This document shows positions 25,082-33,045 of a stretch of DNA of 64,000 nucleotides, one piece after another; positions within the stretch are counted from its first letter, which is position 1, and each line of letters starts with the position of its first letter. The notes under the pieces were generated by a model, which had not been told where the DNA came from, did not search any database, and was given only the letters and a program-made list of their open reading frames with translations. The stretch covers positions 1 through 64,000 of the forward strand of contig JAFTQO010000009.1 in assembly GCA_017462735.1 (NCBI GenBank), in the 5' to 3' direction. Origin of the DNA: Clostridia bacterium. Lineage in GTDB: Bacteria > Bacillota > Clostridia > Christensenellales > Borkfalkiaceae. The translations under genes were made by a program, and so were the position numbers.

Positions 25082-26385
25082 TATTTGGATTCCTCCACGA
25101 ACATTTCGTTGTTTTCTTTCAAGAAGTTGAACAACTTAGTGACGATGATATCGTTGCGGATATAATCGAATTGACGAGGGTCCATATTCTTCTTGTATTC
25201 TTCCGCCGTCTTTTCTACTTCTGCCGCTTGCGCCGCAACTTTCGCGTCTACTTCTTCTTCCGTAGCGACGATGTTTTCTTCTGCGATGAGGTGGGAGATG
25301 ATCAGTTGGTTCTTCACGTTCTTTTCTGCTTGTTCCGCGAAGTTCTTTCTAAATTCTTCCATCGTCGTCTTCAAGAAGTCGAGGTATTCTTGCAATTTCA
25401 AGCCTTGGTACATAAGTTGATACTCAAAGCGTTGTACTTGCGCGTCGATTTCCGTCTCGATCATCGCTTGAGGGATTTCCACTTCCGTGTTAGCGGCGAT
25501 TGCGTCCAAAATGCTGTTTTCGGTAGCGTCGTTGCTACGTCTGTCAGCCTGTTCTTGCAATTTTGCCTTCGTCTTTTCTTTGTACGCTGCTACCGTTTCG
25601 CTGCCCGTTGCGTCTTTGACGAATTCGTCGGTCAGTTCAGGGAGTTCCTTGCCGGAGATAGCGTTGAGTTTGACGGCAAATACCGCAGGTTTGCCTTTGA
25701 GTTCTTCCGCTTGGTAGTTTTCGGGGAAGGTGACGTTGACATCTTTGCTTTCGCCGATGCTCATACCCACGACTTGATCTTCAAAGCCGGGGATAAAGGA
25801 GCCGCTACCCAAAACGAGGTCGTAGCCTTGCGCTTCGCCGCCGTCGAATTTCACGCCGGCGATAGAGCCGCAGAAATCGATGTTGACGGTATCGCCGTTT
25901 TGAGCCGCGCGGTCGGTAACTTCCACTTTGCGTGCGTTTCTATCCAAAAGGCGGGCAATTTCCGCGTCTACGTCAGCATCATTTACAGTATATGCAATTT
26001 GTTTGATTTTCATACCCTTGTACGAAGAAATTTTTACTTCGGGTTTTACGGGTACGACGGCAACGAGGGTAACGCCCTCGTCGTCCAACTTATCCACGGA
26101 TGCTTCGGGATCGCCGACAACGGTGAATTTCTTTGCTTCTTTTTCGATAATTTTACCATAGTTGTCGCCAAAAAGGGTGTTGAGCGCGTCTTCGTAGAAT
26201 ACGCTCTTGCCGTAGACGTTTTCGATGACGTTTTTGGGCGCTTTGCCTTTACGGAACCCGTTGATGGCAAACTTGCCTCTCGTCTTGACGTACGCTTGGT
26301 ATTGGGCGTCTTTCCATTCCTGCGCGTCAAACTTAATGGTGATTTTCACCGTGCTTTTTGCAGCCGCTTTGGTTGTGTACTTCAT
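25081..26385 (-). CDS. tig: Trigger factor
   Basis: A 434-residue ribosome-associated chaperone with prolyl isomerase activity. The N-terminal ribosome-binding motif [13 protein letters not shown] lies at about 41-53. The FKBP-like domain starts near 150 ([11 protein letters not shown]), and a long helical C-terminal arm follows. ATG at 26385 is chosen for TTAGGAGAAG upstream; the longer frame adds 37 residues that look unlike the family. First gene of tig-clpP-clpX. Its promoter was not clearly found in the AT-rich 140 bp upstream. Confidence 0.95.
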   Translation of the reverse strand: MKYTTKAAAKSTVKITIKFDAQEWKDAQYQAYVKTRGKFAINGFRKGKAPKNVIENVYGKSVFYEDALNTLFGDNYGKIIEKEAKKFTVVGDPEASVDKLDDEGVTLVAVVPVKPEVKISSYKGMKIKQIAYTVNDADVDAEIARLLDRNARKVEVTDRAAQNGDTVNIDFCGSIAGVKFDGGEAQGYDLVLGSGSFIPGFEDQVVGMSIGESKDVNVTFPENYQAEELKGKPAVFAVKLNAISGKELPELTDEFVKDATGSETVAAYKEKTKAKLQEQADRRSNDATENSILDAIAANTEVEIPQAMIETEIDAQVQRFEYQLMYQGLKLQEYLDFLKTTMEEFRKNFAEQAEKNVKNQLIISHLIAEENIVATEEEVDAKVAAQAAEVEKTAEEYKKNMDPRQFDYIRNDIIVTKLFNFLKENNEMFVEESK

Positions 26386-26524
26386 AATACTTCTCCTAAA
26401 TAACTTATGATTTTTACTCGTTTCATTTTTTGCAGTCGTTGCGCGTATCTTTGCGCCCTGCCTACGGCAGGAACCCTGCAAAGTACATTTTAGCATATTT
26501 GTCCAAGAAAATAAAGCGTTTTTG

Positions 26525-26553
26525 TTTACAATTTTCCATTTTTACGCTATAAT
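26525..26553 (+). promoter_or_regulatory. Sigma-A promoter for element C and rqcH
   Basis: TTTACA at 26525-26530, 17-bp spacer, exact TATAAT at 26548-26553. It would give rqcH a leader of about 190 nt that contains element C from near its 5' end. The 353-bp gap from 26397 to 26749 holds this promoter, the tig leader (with a CTGCC/GGCAG hairpin at 26458-26470) and element C. Confidence 0.8.
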
Positions 26554-26572
26554 TTATAAAAAAGGCTCGGTT

Positions 26573-26716
26573 TAAGCGCTTGACTGGCTTCCGTCTGCAA
26601 AACGCTGCACCATAGTGCGCAAACGGCTCGGGTTCGTACCGCATAAGGGTACGCGCTCTCGCCCTTTGTTTCTCTAACTTGCATTTTCCTACGACGGACG
26701 GCTTGCCAACCGCTTA
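26573..26716 (+). repeat. Structured intergenic element, copy C (rqcH leader)
   Basis: A 144-nt element. The ends TAAGCG (26573-26578) and CGCTTA (26711-26716) pair, followed inward by GGC/GCC and TCCGTC/GACGGA pairings. The inner hairpin is CGTACC (26635-26640) with GGTACG (26648-26653). The interior is more diverged from copies A and B, but ATTTTCCTACG is shared with A, and the TCGC/CTC and GCAA stretches line up. It occupies the 5' leader of rqcH in sense orientation. Confidence 0.6.
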
Positions 26717-26749
26717 CCCTCGCCTAAGAAAACAAGAAAAGGAGTGAGT

Positions 26750-28420
26750 ATGCCACAGGACGCTTTACACGTGCGACAAATCGCAAAAGAACTACATACA
26801 GCCCTCGTCGGTGGCAAAATCAACCGCATTACGCAAGCGGATAAAGAGGAACTCACCCTTTATATATACACCGAAAAACGGGTGGTTAAACTCCTTCTTT
26901 CCACAAACGCCTCTTTTGCAAGGGTTTGTTTGACGGAGCACCCTTCCGTGCCCTTGCCCGTAGCGCCGGGATTTTGTATGCTGCTGAGAAAACACCTGTT
27001 AGGGGCGGAGATTTTGTCGGTTAGACAGGTGGCGTTCGAGCGGATTGTCGAGATTGATTTTTTCTGTCAAGCGGACTTTTTCGCAGGTAAACGCACCCTC
27101 GTGTGCGAGTTGATGGGGAAATATTCCAACCTCGTCCTTGTTGAGGACGGGAAGATTTTAGGCGCGCTGAAAACCACCTCTTTGGAAGTGGGCAAACGGG
27201 TACTTCTCCCCGGGGCAAAATACGAATACCCGCCCGAACAGGACAAACTTTCCCCCTTTGACAAGGCGGGAATTTCGTCGCGCGAAACAGGGTATTTTTC
27301 TCTTAGAGAAAAGGATGAAAAAGGGATAGCCGATTTCCTCTTTGAAAACGTCGTCGGTATCGCCTCCTCCACCGCAAGAGAGATGTCCAAGCTTTGCAAA
27401 GGGGAAGTGGCGGACTTTGTCGGTGACTTTTGCGGGCAAGAAAGACGGGGTGGATACCTGCTTTTCGACGGCGAAAAACCGATAGATTTTTTTGCTTTCC
27501 CCGTGGCGGGCGCAAAGGAATATCCCTCGTTAGGAGAGGCGCAGGACGCCTATTTTAGCACGAAACAAAGCAAGAAATCTTTTGAAACGAAAAAGAACAA
27601 ACTGCTCTCCACTTTACGTGGCTTTGAGAAAAAACAACGCAAGCATTTGCAAGAGATTACGGAAAAACTTTTAGAGGCGCAAGGCGCGGAAGAAAACCGC
27701 AAAAAAGGGGAACTCCTGACGGCGAATTTATACCGTGTCGCGCGGGGCATGGCGGAGATTGAAGTCGACGACTACTACACGGGCGAAAGGGTAAAAATAG
27801 CCCTGGATACGACCCTGCCCCCTGCAAAAAACGCGCAAAAGTACTATAAACTGTATACAAAACAAAAGAAAACGACGGAAATCCTCACCCCGAGAAAGGC
27901 GGATATAGAGGAGACGCTCGTCTATCTAGAAAGTATAGCGTTCAGCGTCGGGATGGCGACTACGATAGCGGAACTTGCCGAGATAGAAAGGGAAATAGAG
28001 CCCCTAGTAGGCAGTAAAAAACCGACGGGCAAAAAGGGTAAAAAAGAAGAGCCCCTCTCTTTGCCTAGGCGGTATGAAATCGACGGCTTTGTCATCAAAG
28101 CGGGTAAAAACAATTTACAAAACGATAGACTTTTAAAAGAGGCGGGCGGAGAGGATATCTGGCTGCACGTGCAAAAATACCACTCCTCGCACGTCGTCCT
28201 TTTCACGGACGGAAGAAAAGCGACGGACAAAGCGTTGCAGGCGGCGGCAGAGATTTGCGCCTACTATTCTGAGGCGAGAGAAGGAGAGAAAATTCCCGTC
28301 GATTATTGTAAGAGGCAACGGGTGAAAAAAGCCCCGCACGCAAAGGCGGGGGCGGCGCATTATAACGGCTATCAAACGATGCTGGTCACGCCGAACGCCC
28401 ACTGTGGGGAGGAGAAATAA
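26750..28420 (+). CDS. rqcH: RqcH/NFACT ribosome quality-control protein
   Basis: A 556-residue Rqc2/NEMF homologue (often annotated fibronectin-binding protein). It binds split 50S subunits with stalled nascent chains and directs C-terminal alanine tailing. NFACT-N starts with RQIAKELHTALVGGKINRIT (about 10-30). A central coiled coil lies at about 270-330 (Lys/Glu rich, FEKKQRKHLQEITEKLLEA). NFACT-R near the C-terminus has DGFVIKAGKNNLQNDRL and EDIWLHVQKYHSSHVVL. ATG at 26750 gives the best spacing to GGAG at 26741; an in-frame GTG at 26744 overlaps the site. The leader carries element C. Confidence 0.93.
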   Translation: MPQDALHVRQIAKELHTALVGGKINRITQADKEELTLYIYTEKRVVKLLLSTNASFARVCLTEHPSVPLPVAPGFCMLLRKHLLGAEILSVRQVAFERIVEIDFFCQADFFAGKRTLVCELMGKYSNLVLVEDGKILGALKTTSLEVGKRVLLPGAKYEYPPEQDKLSPFDKAGISSRETGYFSLREKDEKGIADFLFENVVGIASSTAREMSKLCKGEVADFVGDFCGQERRGGYLLFDGEKPIDFFAFPVAGAKEYPSLGEAQDAYFSTKQSKKSFETKKNKLLSTLRGFEKKQRKHLQEITEKLLEAQGAEENRKKGELLTANLYRVARGMAEIEVDDYYTGERVKIALDTTLPPAKNAQKYYKLYTKQKKTTEILTPRKADIEETLVYLESIAFSVGMATTIAELAEIEREIEPLVGSKKPTGKKGKKEEPLSLPRRYEIDGFVIKAGKNNLQNDRLLKEAGGEDIWLHVQKYHSSHVVLFTDGRKATDKALQAAAEICAYYSEAREGEKIPVDYCKRQRVKKAPHAKAGAAHYNGYQTMLVTPNAHCGEEK

Positions 28421-28422
28421 CC

Positions 28423-29343
28423 GTGTCGGAGCCGATGCTTAAAAAAATAAAAGAAAAAAAGGGAAGCACGGTAATCGGCGCGTTTTTTCTCGTGCTTTCA
28501 GCATTTTTCTTTGCGCTGATGAGCGTTTTCGTGCGGCTTTCGGGGGATTTGCCTACCTTTCAAAAGGCGTTCTTTCGCAACGCCGTTGCGGCGCTGATTG
28601 CCCTGATAATGCTGGCAAAAAGCAAAGACTTTTCCGTTAAAAAAGGGTGTAGAATCCCCCTTTTGTTCCGCTCGCTTGCGGGTACGGTGGGGATTGTGTG
28701 CAACTTTTACGCCGTTGACCATATGAACCTTGCCGACGCCTCTATCCTCAATAAACTCTCCCCTTTCTTTGCCGTTATTTTCTCGGTGATCATCTTAAAG
28801 GAAAAGGCGAGTAAATGGGATTGGGCGCTGATTGCGCTCGCCTTTAGTGGCGCGCTGTTCGTCGTAAAACCCTCTTTTGATTTTGCCTCCGTCGCGCCTG
28901 CTCTCTTAGGGGTGCTTGGCGGCTTGGGCGCGGGGATAGCCTATGCGTTCGTGCGGCTTCTAGGGGGCAGAGGGGAGAGAAAACCTGTTATCGTCTTTTA
29001 TTTTTCCCTCTTTTCTTGCCTAGTCGTAACCCCGATGTTTATTTTGCAGTATACGCCGATGGCTTGGTGGCAACTGTTATTTTTATTGCTCGCGGGCGGG
29101 TGCGCGGGCGCGGCGCAATTTTCCATCACGACGGCGTATGCATACGCCCCCGCTAAGGAAATTTCCGTATACGATTATTTTCAAGTCGTGTTTACGGCGA
29201 TTTTGGGCTGGACGTGCTTTGGCGAAATTCCCGACTGGTTGTCCTTTATCGGTTATGCGATTATTATCGCGGCGGCAGTCTTAAAATATATCAAAGCAAA
29301 AAAGAGCGCCAAAAAAGAAAACAATCAAAATAATAACGCCTAA
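28423..29343 (+). CDS. EamA/DMT family transporter
   Basis: A 306-residue inner-membrane protein with ten predicted helices in two EamA repeats (about 20-145 and 165-290). The first repeat shows FALMSVFVRLSGDLPTF and the motif DASILNKLSPFFAVIFSVI. The second ends in EIPDWLSFIGYAIIIAAAVL. The family exports or imports metabolites, often amino acids or nucleotide-like molecules; the substrate is not readable. GTG start at 28423, 2 bp after rqcH, with GGAGGAG inside the rqcH end, so it is probably translationally linked. The tail is Lys/Asn rich. Confidence 0.9.
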   Translation: MSEPMLKKIKEKKGSTVIGAFFLVLSAFFFALMSVFVRLSGDLPTFQKAFFRNAVAALIALIMLAKSKDFSVKKGCRIPLLFRSLAGTVGIVCNFYAVDHMNLADASILNKLSPFFAVIFSVIILKEKASKWDWALIALAFSGALFVVKPSFDFASVAPALLGVLGGLGAGIAYAFVRLLGGRGERKPVIVFYFSLFSCLVVTPMFILQYTPMAWWQLLFLLLAGGCAGAAQFSITTAYAYAPAKEISVYDYFQVVFTAILGWTCFGEIPDWLSFIGYAIIIAAAVLKYIKAKKSAKKENNQNNNA

Positions 29344-29371
29344 AAGCGAGTTTTGACGGACGTCGCCATTA

Positions 29372-29399
29372 TGCGTTATGCGTTGTGCGTTGTGCGTTA
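29372..29399. repeat. Four tandem 7-bp repeats
   Basis: TGCGTTA, TGCGTTG, TGCGTTG, TGCGTTA in a row, flanked by ATTA and TGAAC, between the EamA stop and the terminator. A related single TGCGTTT occurs at about 9383. Confidence 0.8.
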
Positions 29400-29405
29400 T
29401 GAACT

Positions 29406-29434
29406 AAAAAAGCCTTCCGTTATGGAAGGCTTTT
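29406..29434. terminator. Bidirectional terminator between EamA gene and rpmA
   Basis: Stem AAAAGCCTTCC / GGAAGGCTTTT with a short loop; the flanking genes converge. Confidence 0.85.
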
Positions 29435-29455
29435 GATTATCCTGTTATTGCGAAA

Positions 29456-29746
29456 TTATTCAGCAACTTTTTCAGCCACGGGATAAACGCTGGCTTGTTT
29501 TTTGTCTTTACCCAGTCTTTCGTATTTCACGACACCGTCAATCAAAGCGAAGAGAGTATCGTCTTTACCGATACCAACGTTCGTGCCAGGGTGAATCTTC
29601 GTGCCGCGTTGACGGACGAGGATATTGCCTGCGAGCACTTTTTGACCGTCGCTGCGTTTGCAGCCAAGGCGTTTCGCTTCGCTGTCTCTACCGTTGTGGG
29701 AAGAGCCGGTACCTTTTTTATGGGCAAATAAACTGATAAAAATCAT
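29456..29746 (-). CDS. rpmA: 50S ribosomal protein L27 with cleavable N-terminal extension
   Basis: A 96-residue protein. [20 protein letters not shown] is the L27 signature. The start at 29746 (AAGGAG upstream) gives [12 protein letters not shown], the Bacillota-type extension ending in FA before HKKG, which the protease Prp (YsxB) removes to expose the mature terminus near the peptidyl-transferase centre. The prp gene usually lies between rplU and rpmA; here the gap is only 52 bp and holds no gene. Part of the rplU-rpmA unit. Confidence 0.95.
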   Translation of the reverse strand: MIFISLFAHKKGTGSSHNGRDSEAKRLGCKRSDGQKVLAGNILVRQRGTKIHPGTNVGIGKDDTLFALIDGVVKYERLGKDKKQASVYPVAEKVAE

Positions 29747-29798
29747 TTTACTTATCTCCTTTTTCATTTTTTGCTCCCGTAGTCAGGGAGAGGTGCGA

Positions 29799-30104
29799 TT
29801 AAAGTTCGATTTTTTCAATCTTAACCGCGGTGAAGGGCTGTCTATGGCCTTGCTTTTTACGTTCGTTTTTCTTTGCCTTGTACTTGAAGACGATGATCTT
29901 CTTGTCCTTGTCTTGAGCAACGACGCTGGCGGTCACTTTTGCAGAAGCAACTTCTGCGCCCGTTTTGATACCGTTGTCATCAGCAACCATAAGCACTTTG
30001 AAAGACACTTGGTCGCCTACGTTAGCGGACAATTTTTCCACTTTAACGAGGTCGCCTTCGCTTACCTTGTACTGTTTGTTGCCGTTGTCGATGATTGCGT
30101 ACAT
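29799..30104 (-). CDS. rplU: 50S ribosomal protein L21
   Basis: A 101-residue protein with the family start [20 protein letters not shown] and the C-terminal [19 protein letters not shown], where the KxRxxxGHRQ motif contacts 23S rRNA. First gene of rplU-rpmA. The leader of about 100 nt carries a branched structure (30124-30158) that fits an L21 autoregulatory leader. Confidence 0.97.
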   Translation of the reverse strand: MYAIIDNGNKQYKVSEGDLVKVEKLSANVGDQVSFKVLMVADDNGIKTGAEVASAKVTASVVAQDKDKKIIVFKYKAKKNERKKQGHRQPFTAVKIEKIEL

Positions 30105-30123
30105 AAAATTTTACCTCCTCTTT

Positions 30124-30158
30124 CCAGTCTCGAAGACACCCAAGGCGTGTGTTTCTGG
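30124..30158 (-). promoter_or_regulatory. Probable L21 leader RNA structure
   Basis: On the minus strand CCAG and CTGG close two small hairpins: ACAC..GGTGT around GCCTT, and GTC..GAC around TTCGA. It sits between the promoter and the rplU Shine-Dalgarno (AGGAGG). L21 leaders of this general form are known in Bacillota; the class assignment is by position and shape only. Confidence 0.5.
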
Positions 30159-30211
30159 TGAAAACCCAAAAAATCACAACTTTTTTGCCCGTTTCTTTCG
30201 GCTCGACTATT

Positions 30212-30241
30212 ACTATACCACAATAAAAATCTTTCCGTCAA
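30212..30241 (-). promoter_or_regulatory. Sigma-A promoter for rplU-rpmA
   Basis: Minus strand: TTGACG, 18-bp spacer, TATAGT. Confidence 0.75.
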
Positions 30242-30281
30242 GCGATTTTTTCGCCCTTTTGCAATTTTTTGTAAACAAAAA

Positions 30282-30310
30282 GCATATTTTTTTTCCGCTT
30301 TTCCATACTG
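30282..30310 (+). promoter_or_regulatory. Possible sigma-F/G-type promoter
   Basis: GCATA at 30282-30286, 17-bp spacer, CATACTG at 30304-30310, close to the sporulation sigma-F/G pattern (GHATR, then CATNNTA). No good sigma-A promoter is seen for the gene at 30332. The T-rich spacer makes chance matches likelier, so this is tentative. Confidence 0.4.
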
Positions 30311-30331
30311 ATAGAAAAAGGAGAAAAAAGT

Positions 30332-30781
30332 ATGGAAGAGACAAAAATCAAACAAAGCGAAGAGGTGTTGGCGGAAATTTATAGAAACTGCCAACTTGCC
30401 TTGCAGTCTATCTCCAACATCTTGCCTGAGGTAGAGGATGAAAAACTGCGCGCAGAAATCAAATTGCAACACGAAGAATACGAAAAAATCGGCGGTAAAA
30501 CGGCGGCTCTCGCCAAGGACAAAGGGATTGAACTCAAAGAACCCAACCCTGTAAAAAAAGTGATGATGTGGGGTTCTATCAAAATGAACACGTTGACGGA
30601 CAATACCCGTCCGCATATCGCAGAAATGATGTTGCAAGGGACGCTCATGGGCATCACCGCCCTTAGAAAGACGGAGAGCGAACTCCCTTCGGAGTTTGCC
30701 GACGAGGAAATTAAAAACCTCCTCCACGATTATATCGAGGTGGAGGAGAGGTTTGAAAAACGCTTAAAAACCTATCTTTAA
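30332..30781 (+). CDS. Small helical protein, unknown function
   Basis: A 149-residue, strongly charged, all-helical protein. The pattern suggests a four-helix bundle: helices at about 5-28, 32-58, 82-110 and 118-147, with a central VKKVMMWGSIKMNTLTDN segment and a conserved-looking HIAEMMLQGTLMGI helix. No signal peptide or membrane helix. It resembles small ferritin-like or DUF2383-like bundles in shape, but I see no metal-binding pattern and do not assign a family. GGAG precedes the ATG. It is monocistronic; its 3' end carries element B before a strong terminator. A possible sporulation promoter lies upstream. Confidence 0.75.
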   Translation: MEETKIKQSEEVLAEIYRNCQLALQSISNILPEVEDEKLRAEIKLQHEEYEKIGGKTAALAKDKGIELKEPNPVKKVMMWGSIKMNTLTDNTRPHIAEMMLQGTLMGITALRKTESELPSEFADEEIKNLLHDYIEVEERFEKRLKTYL

Positions 30782-30786
30782 ACAGC

Positions 30787-30930
30787 GTATACACGTCGTT
30801 AAAAGGCGTATATACGTCGCAATACTTCGTCGCGCTGTGGCAATCTTCGGTCGCGTACGTCTATGTACGCTCCCTCAGGTTTTCCTCGCACTCCTTGTTT
30901 TGCTCGTATCTCCGCCTTTTTGTCGTATAC
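30787..30930 (+). repeat. Structured intergenic element, copy B
   Basis: A 144-nt element. GTATAC (30787-30792) pairs with GTATAC (30925-30930), AAAAGGCG (30801-30808) with CGCCTTTT (30913-30920), and ATACG (30812-30816) with CGTAT (30905-30909). The inner hairpin is GCGTAC (30853-30858) with GTACGC (30865-30870). The interior closely matches copy A (CGTCGCGCTGTGGCAA, then TTTTCCTCGC, CTCCTTGT), while the stems differ. It sits between the gene at 30332 and its terminator. Confidence 0.72.
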
Positions 30931-30957
30931 TAACTGTTACAAAATAAAAGACGCATA

Positions 30958-30996
30958 AGCGGCGCAGTACTTTATTGTACTGCACCGCTTTTTTTT
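30958..30996 (+). terminator. Intrinsic terminator after element B
   Basis: Stem AGCGGCGCAGTAC / GTACTGCACCGCT (one mismatch), 6-base loop, T8 run on the plus strand only. It shows that element B is transcribed on the plus strand. Confidence 0.9.
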
Positions 30997-31019
30997 GTGT
31001 GTTTTCGTGCTCGCCTTTT

Positions 31020-31916
31020 TTACAGCATTTCCCTAAGAGGTTGACGCAGGGAGGAAGTGGCGAATTTTTCCGCGAAAGTGTTTTGGGATAGCGTGCCTAA
31101 AAATCTCTCTTTATCGTCGTAAATTTCAAAAGCGACGAAAGTGCGTTCGTCTAAAAAGCGCAACGCTTGTTTGACCGTACAATGCTCGTCGACGGCGACG
31201 TGCCTAATGCAAACGCCGCGGCGAAAAGCGTCTTTAAACGAATAATCTATCCGTGCATAGCGCGTTTTGTTTTTGTCTTTAAGGTGCCCGACGGCGCCTA
31301 CCCCTAAAAAGAGTGCGAAAGCAAGCAAGGTGAAGTTGTATTCTCCGCTTACGCACAGTAAGACGAAGAGAGAAAGCAAGGCAATCGAAACAACAATCGA
31401 AAGGGTCAAACAACACGCCCGAGCCTTCTTCTCCGCGTCCCTGGGCGGGTGTTTTTTTAAAAACAACCGTTGCAGGACGCTCATCAAAACCCTGCCCCCG
31501 TCCAAAGGATAGGAGGGAAGCAAATTAAGCAGCCCGATAAAGGCAGAGGCGTAGCACGCCGTGTCCGTAAACGGGTACCAGGAGGGGCACAACCACCACA
31601 GAGCGACGAAAAACGCCGCGGTGGCAAGATTGACGAGAGGTCCGCAAAGGGCGACGAATACCTCGTCCTTTAGCGACAGCCCAGACAAATCCCCGTCGAT
31701 GACGGCGCCGTACGGCATCAGCACGACCCTATTTAACCGATACCCCAATTTTGCGGCGGCAAAGGCGTGCGCGCACTCGTGCTGTAAGGCGACGAGCGCG
31801 CTGATAAAAAAGAGGGGCAATTTACCGATAAAGCAATACCAAACCCCCGTCAACAGGAAGAGCGGATGTACGGACAAACGGAAGGGCGCGCGCTTCTTTT
31901 TGGCGCGCAGGCGCAT
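31020..31916 (-). CDS. spoIVFB: SpoIVFB site-2 intramembrane metalloprotease
   Basis: A 298-residue M50 protease that in B. subtilis cleaves pro-sigma-K in the outer forespore membrane. The zinc site is HECAH at about 45-49 inside a membrane helix, and the second site is LLPSYPLDGGRVL at about 130-142. About five to six membrane segments fill residues 15-205. A C-terminal CBS-like domain (about 215-298, with CTVKQALRFLDERTFVAFEI) fits the ATP-sensing domain of the family. ATG at 31916 overlaps the spoIVFA stop by one base (TAATG), so the pair is translationally coupled. Confidence 0.92.
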   Translation of the reverse strand: MRLRAKKKRAPFRLSVHPLFLLTGVWYCFIGKLPLFFISALVALQHECAHAFAAAKLGYRLNRVVLMPYGAVIDGDLSGLSLKDEVFVALCGPLVNLATAAFFVALWWLCPSWYPFTDTACYASAFIGLLNLLPSYPLDGGRVLMSVLQRLFLKKHPPRDAEKKARACCLTLSIVVSIALLSLFVLLCVSGEYNFTLLAFALFLGVGAVGHLKDKNKTRYARIDYSFKDAFRRGVCIRHVAVDEHCTVKQALRFLDERTFVAFEIYDDKERFLGTLSQNTFAEKFATSSLRQPLREML

Positions 31917-32785
31917 TAGTTTTCCACCCACGCAAGACAGTTCTCGCTGTCAATTTGCACGCAATCCAATAATTCCCCGTCTGCGTACATCGTCATCTGC
32001 ACCGCGTTTTTGCCGTTGGAATACGCCACGGGCACGTTGTGTTTTACTTCGTCCCCTATCTGGTAATAGACGTAGTCCACTCCCTCTAATACGCTAGTGA
32101 ACGAGGGGCTGTGTTCGATTTTTACGACGTATTGACCGTCTGAAGAGAGTACGTCCGTCACTTTCCCGTCAACGGCAGGATACACGCACCCCTCTGCCGT
32201 GAAACTAACCACCCCTTCGGGGGAAACGCTGAGGACGGCGGTGGAATATTCCCCTACGATGCTGTTTAAATCAAAGTCGGAAAAGACCCGTTCGTCTTCT
32301 TGTGCTTGCGGCGTCGTGGTCATCGTGCGGAAAAAAGTATTGATGGCGCTACTGGGCATAAAGACGTTGGTGAGAAAAATCCCTAAACACAACGCGCAGG
32401 CGCAAGCGAATTCAACCCGATAGACGATTTTGCTTGCCTTGGACAGGGTGGCCTCTTCGCCTTCGGCGCCGTCCTTTTTGGCTAGCAACTCTCGTAAGAA
32501 TCTTCTGCGCCGTCTCGTCCAACGCACGGGCGGCGCGTCTTCGACGAGTACGGTGGCAAAATCTTGCGTGGGTTCTTCTTGCGGTTGCGCCTCGACGTCC
32601 AAAGCGGGCTCTTCTTGCGCGAGGGGTTCCGAGGATTCTTCTACGGGAGAGGCTTGCTCGTTGATTTTTTCAATGAGGGTCTCCTCCAAGGTCTCCGCGC
32701 GGCGCTCTTTCCGTCTTCTTTTGACGACGTTGACGGTGGATACGGGGATTTCCAGCATTTCGGCGTATTCGATTTCTTCGTTCAT
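31916..32785 (-). CDS. spoIVFA: SpoIVFA-like regulator of SpoIVFB
   Basis: A 289-residue bitopic protein. The cytosolic N-terminal part (about 1-130) is charged and Glu/Pro rich. One membrane helix lies at about 133-155, and the outer domain (about 185-289) has a degenerate LytM/M23 fold pattern (GCVYPAVDGKVTDVLSSDG, YVVKIEHSPSFTSVLEGV, VYYQIGDEVKHN) without the zinc ligands. This matches SpoIVFA, which holds and inhibits SpoIVFB until engulfment. Its position upstream of spoIVFB is decisive. The long acidic N-terminus is larger than in B. subtilis. Confidence 0.88.
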   Translation of the reverse strand: MNEEIEYAEMLEIPVSTVNVVKRRRKERRAETLEETLIEKINEQASPVEESSEPLAQEEPALDVEAQPQEEPTQDFATVLVEDAPPVRWTRRRRRFLRELLAKKDGAEGEEATLSKASKIVYRVEFACACALCLGIFLTNVFMPSSAINTFFRTMTTTPQAQEDERVFSDFDLNSIVGEYSTAVLSVSPEGVVSFTAEGCVYPAVDGKVTDVLSSDGQYVVKIEHSPSFTSVLEGVDYVYYQIGDEVKHNVPVAYSNGKNAVQMTMYADGELLDCVQIDSENCLAWVEN

Positions 32786-32939
32786 AGCAATTCTCCTTAT
32801 CGCATTTTCTTTCTGCTTTATAGCCTATGTCCTGCGCGTTCAAAAAAGAACGGGAAGAGAAAAAAAGAAAAAGCCGAAAGGGACGGATTTTTGTCGAAGA
32901 GGATTTCAAAGTCTTTTATGATGGTAAGTCGCAAGTTGT

Positions 32940-32966
32940 TAATCAATCACTTGTTGCGACGTCGCC
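32940..32966. repeat. Fragment sharing the 3' end of element A
   Basis: 27 bases match 23062-23088 at 23 positions (TAATCAAYCACTTGTTG core). With the bases just before it, it forms its own hairpin (GTCGCAA / TTGCGAC). It lies in the 260-bp gap between spoIVFA and the ssb-like gene; the rest of that gap holds only the spoIVFA Shine-Dalgarno (AAGGAG) and a terminator. Confidence 0.6.
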
Positions 32967-32996
32967 TTTGAGAAGGACGCTGCGACGAGCGTTGCA

Positions 32997-33030
32997 TTAA
33001 AAAAGCCCCGTCGGCAAGCGACGGGGTGAA
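32997..33030 (-). terminator. Intrinsic terminator after the SSB-like gene
   Basis: Stem CCCCGTCG / CGACGGGG, 5-base loop, T6 run on the minus strand. Confidence 0.9.
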
Positions 33031-33045
33031 AACTATAAGTTTTTC

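Noticed and set aside
25171..26403. 410-residue plus-strand open frame
   Set aside because: Antisense to trigger factor; its sequence is a shadow and no promoter or site supports it.
26750..28420. Fibronectin-binding adhesin
   Set aside because: The older family name is misleading: there is no signal peptide, and the NFACT domains indicate RqcH.
29372..29399. CRISPR array
   Set aside because: The repeats are 7 bp and directly adjacent, without spacers; no cas genes are present.
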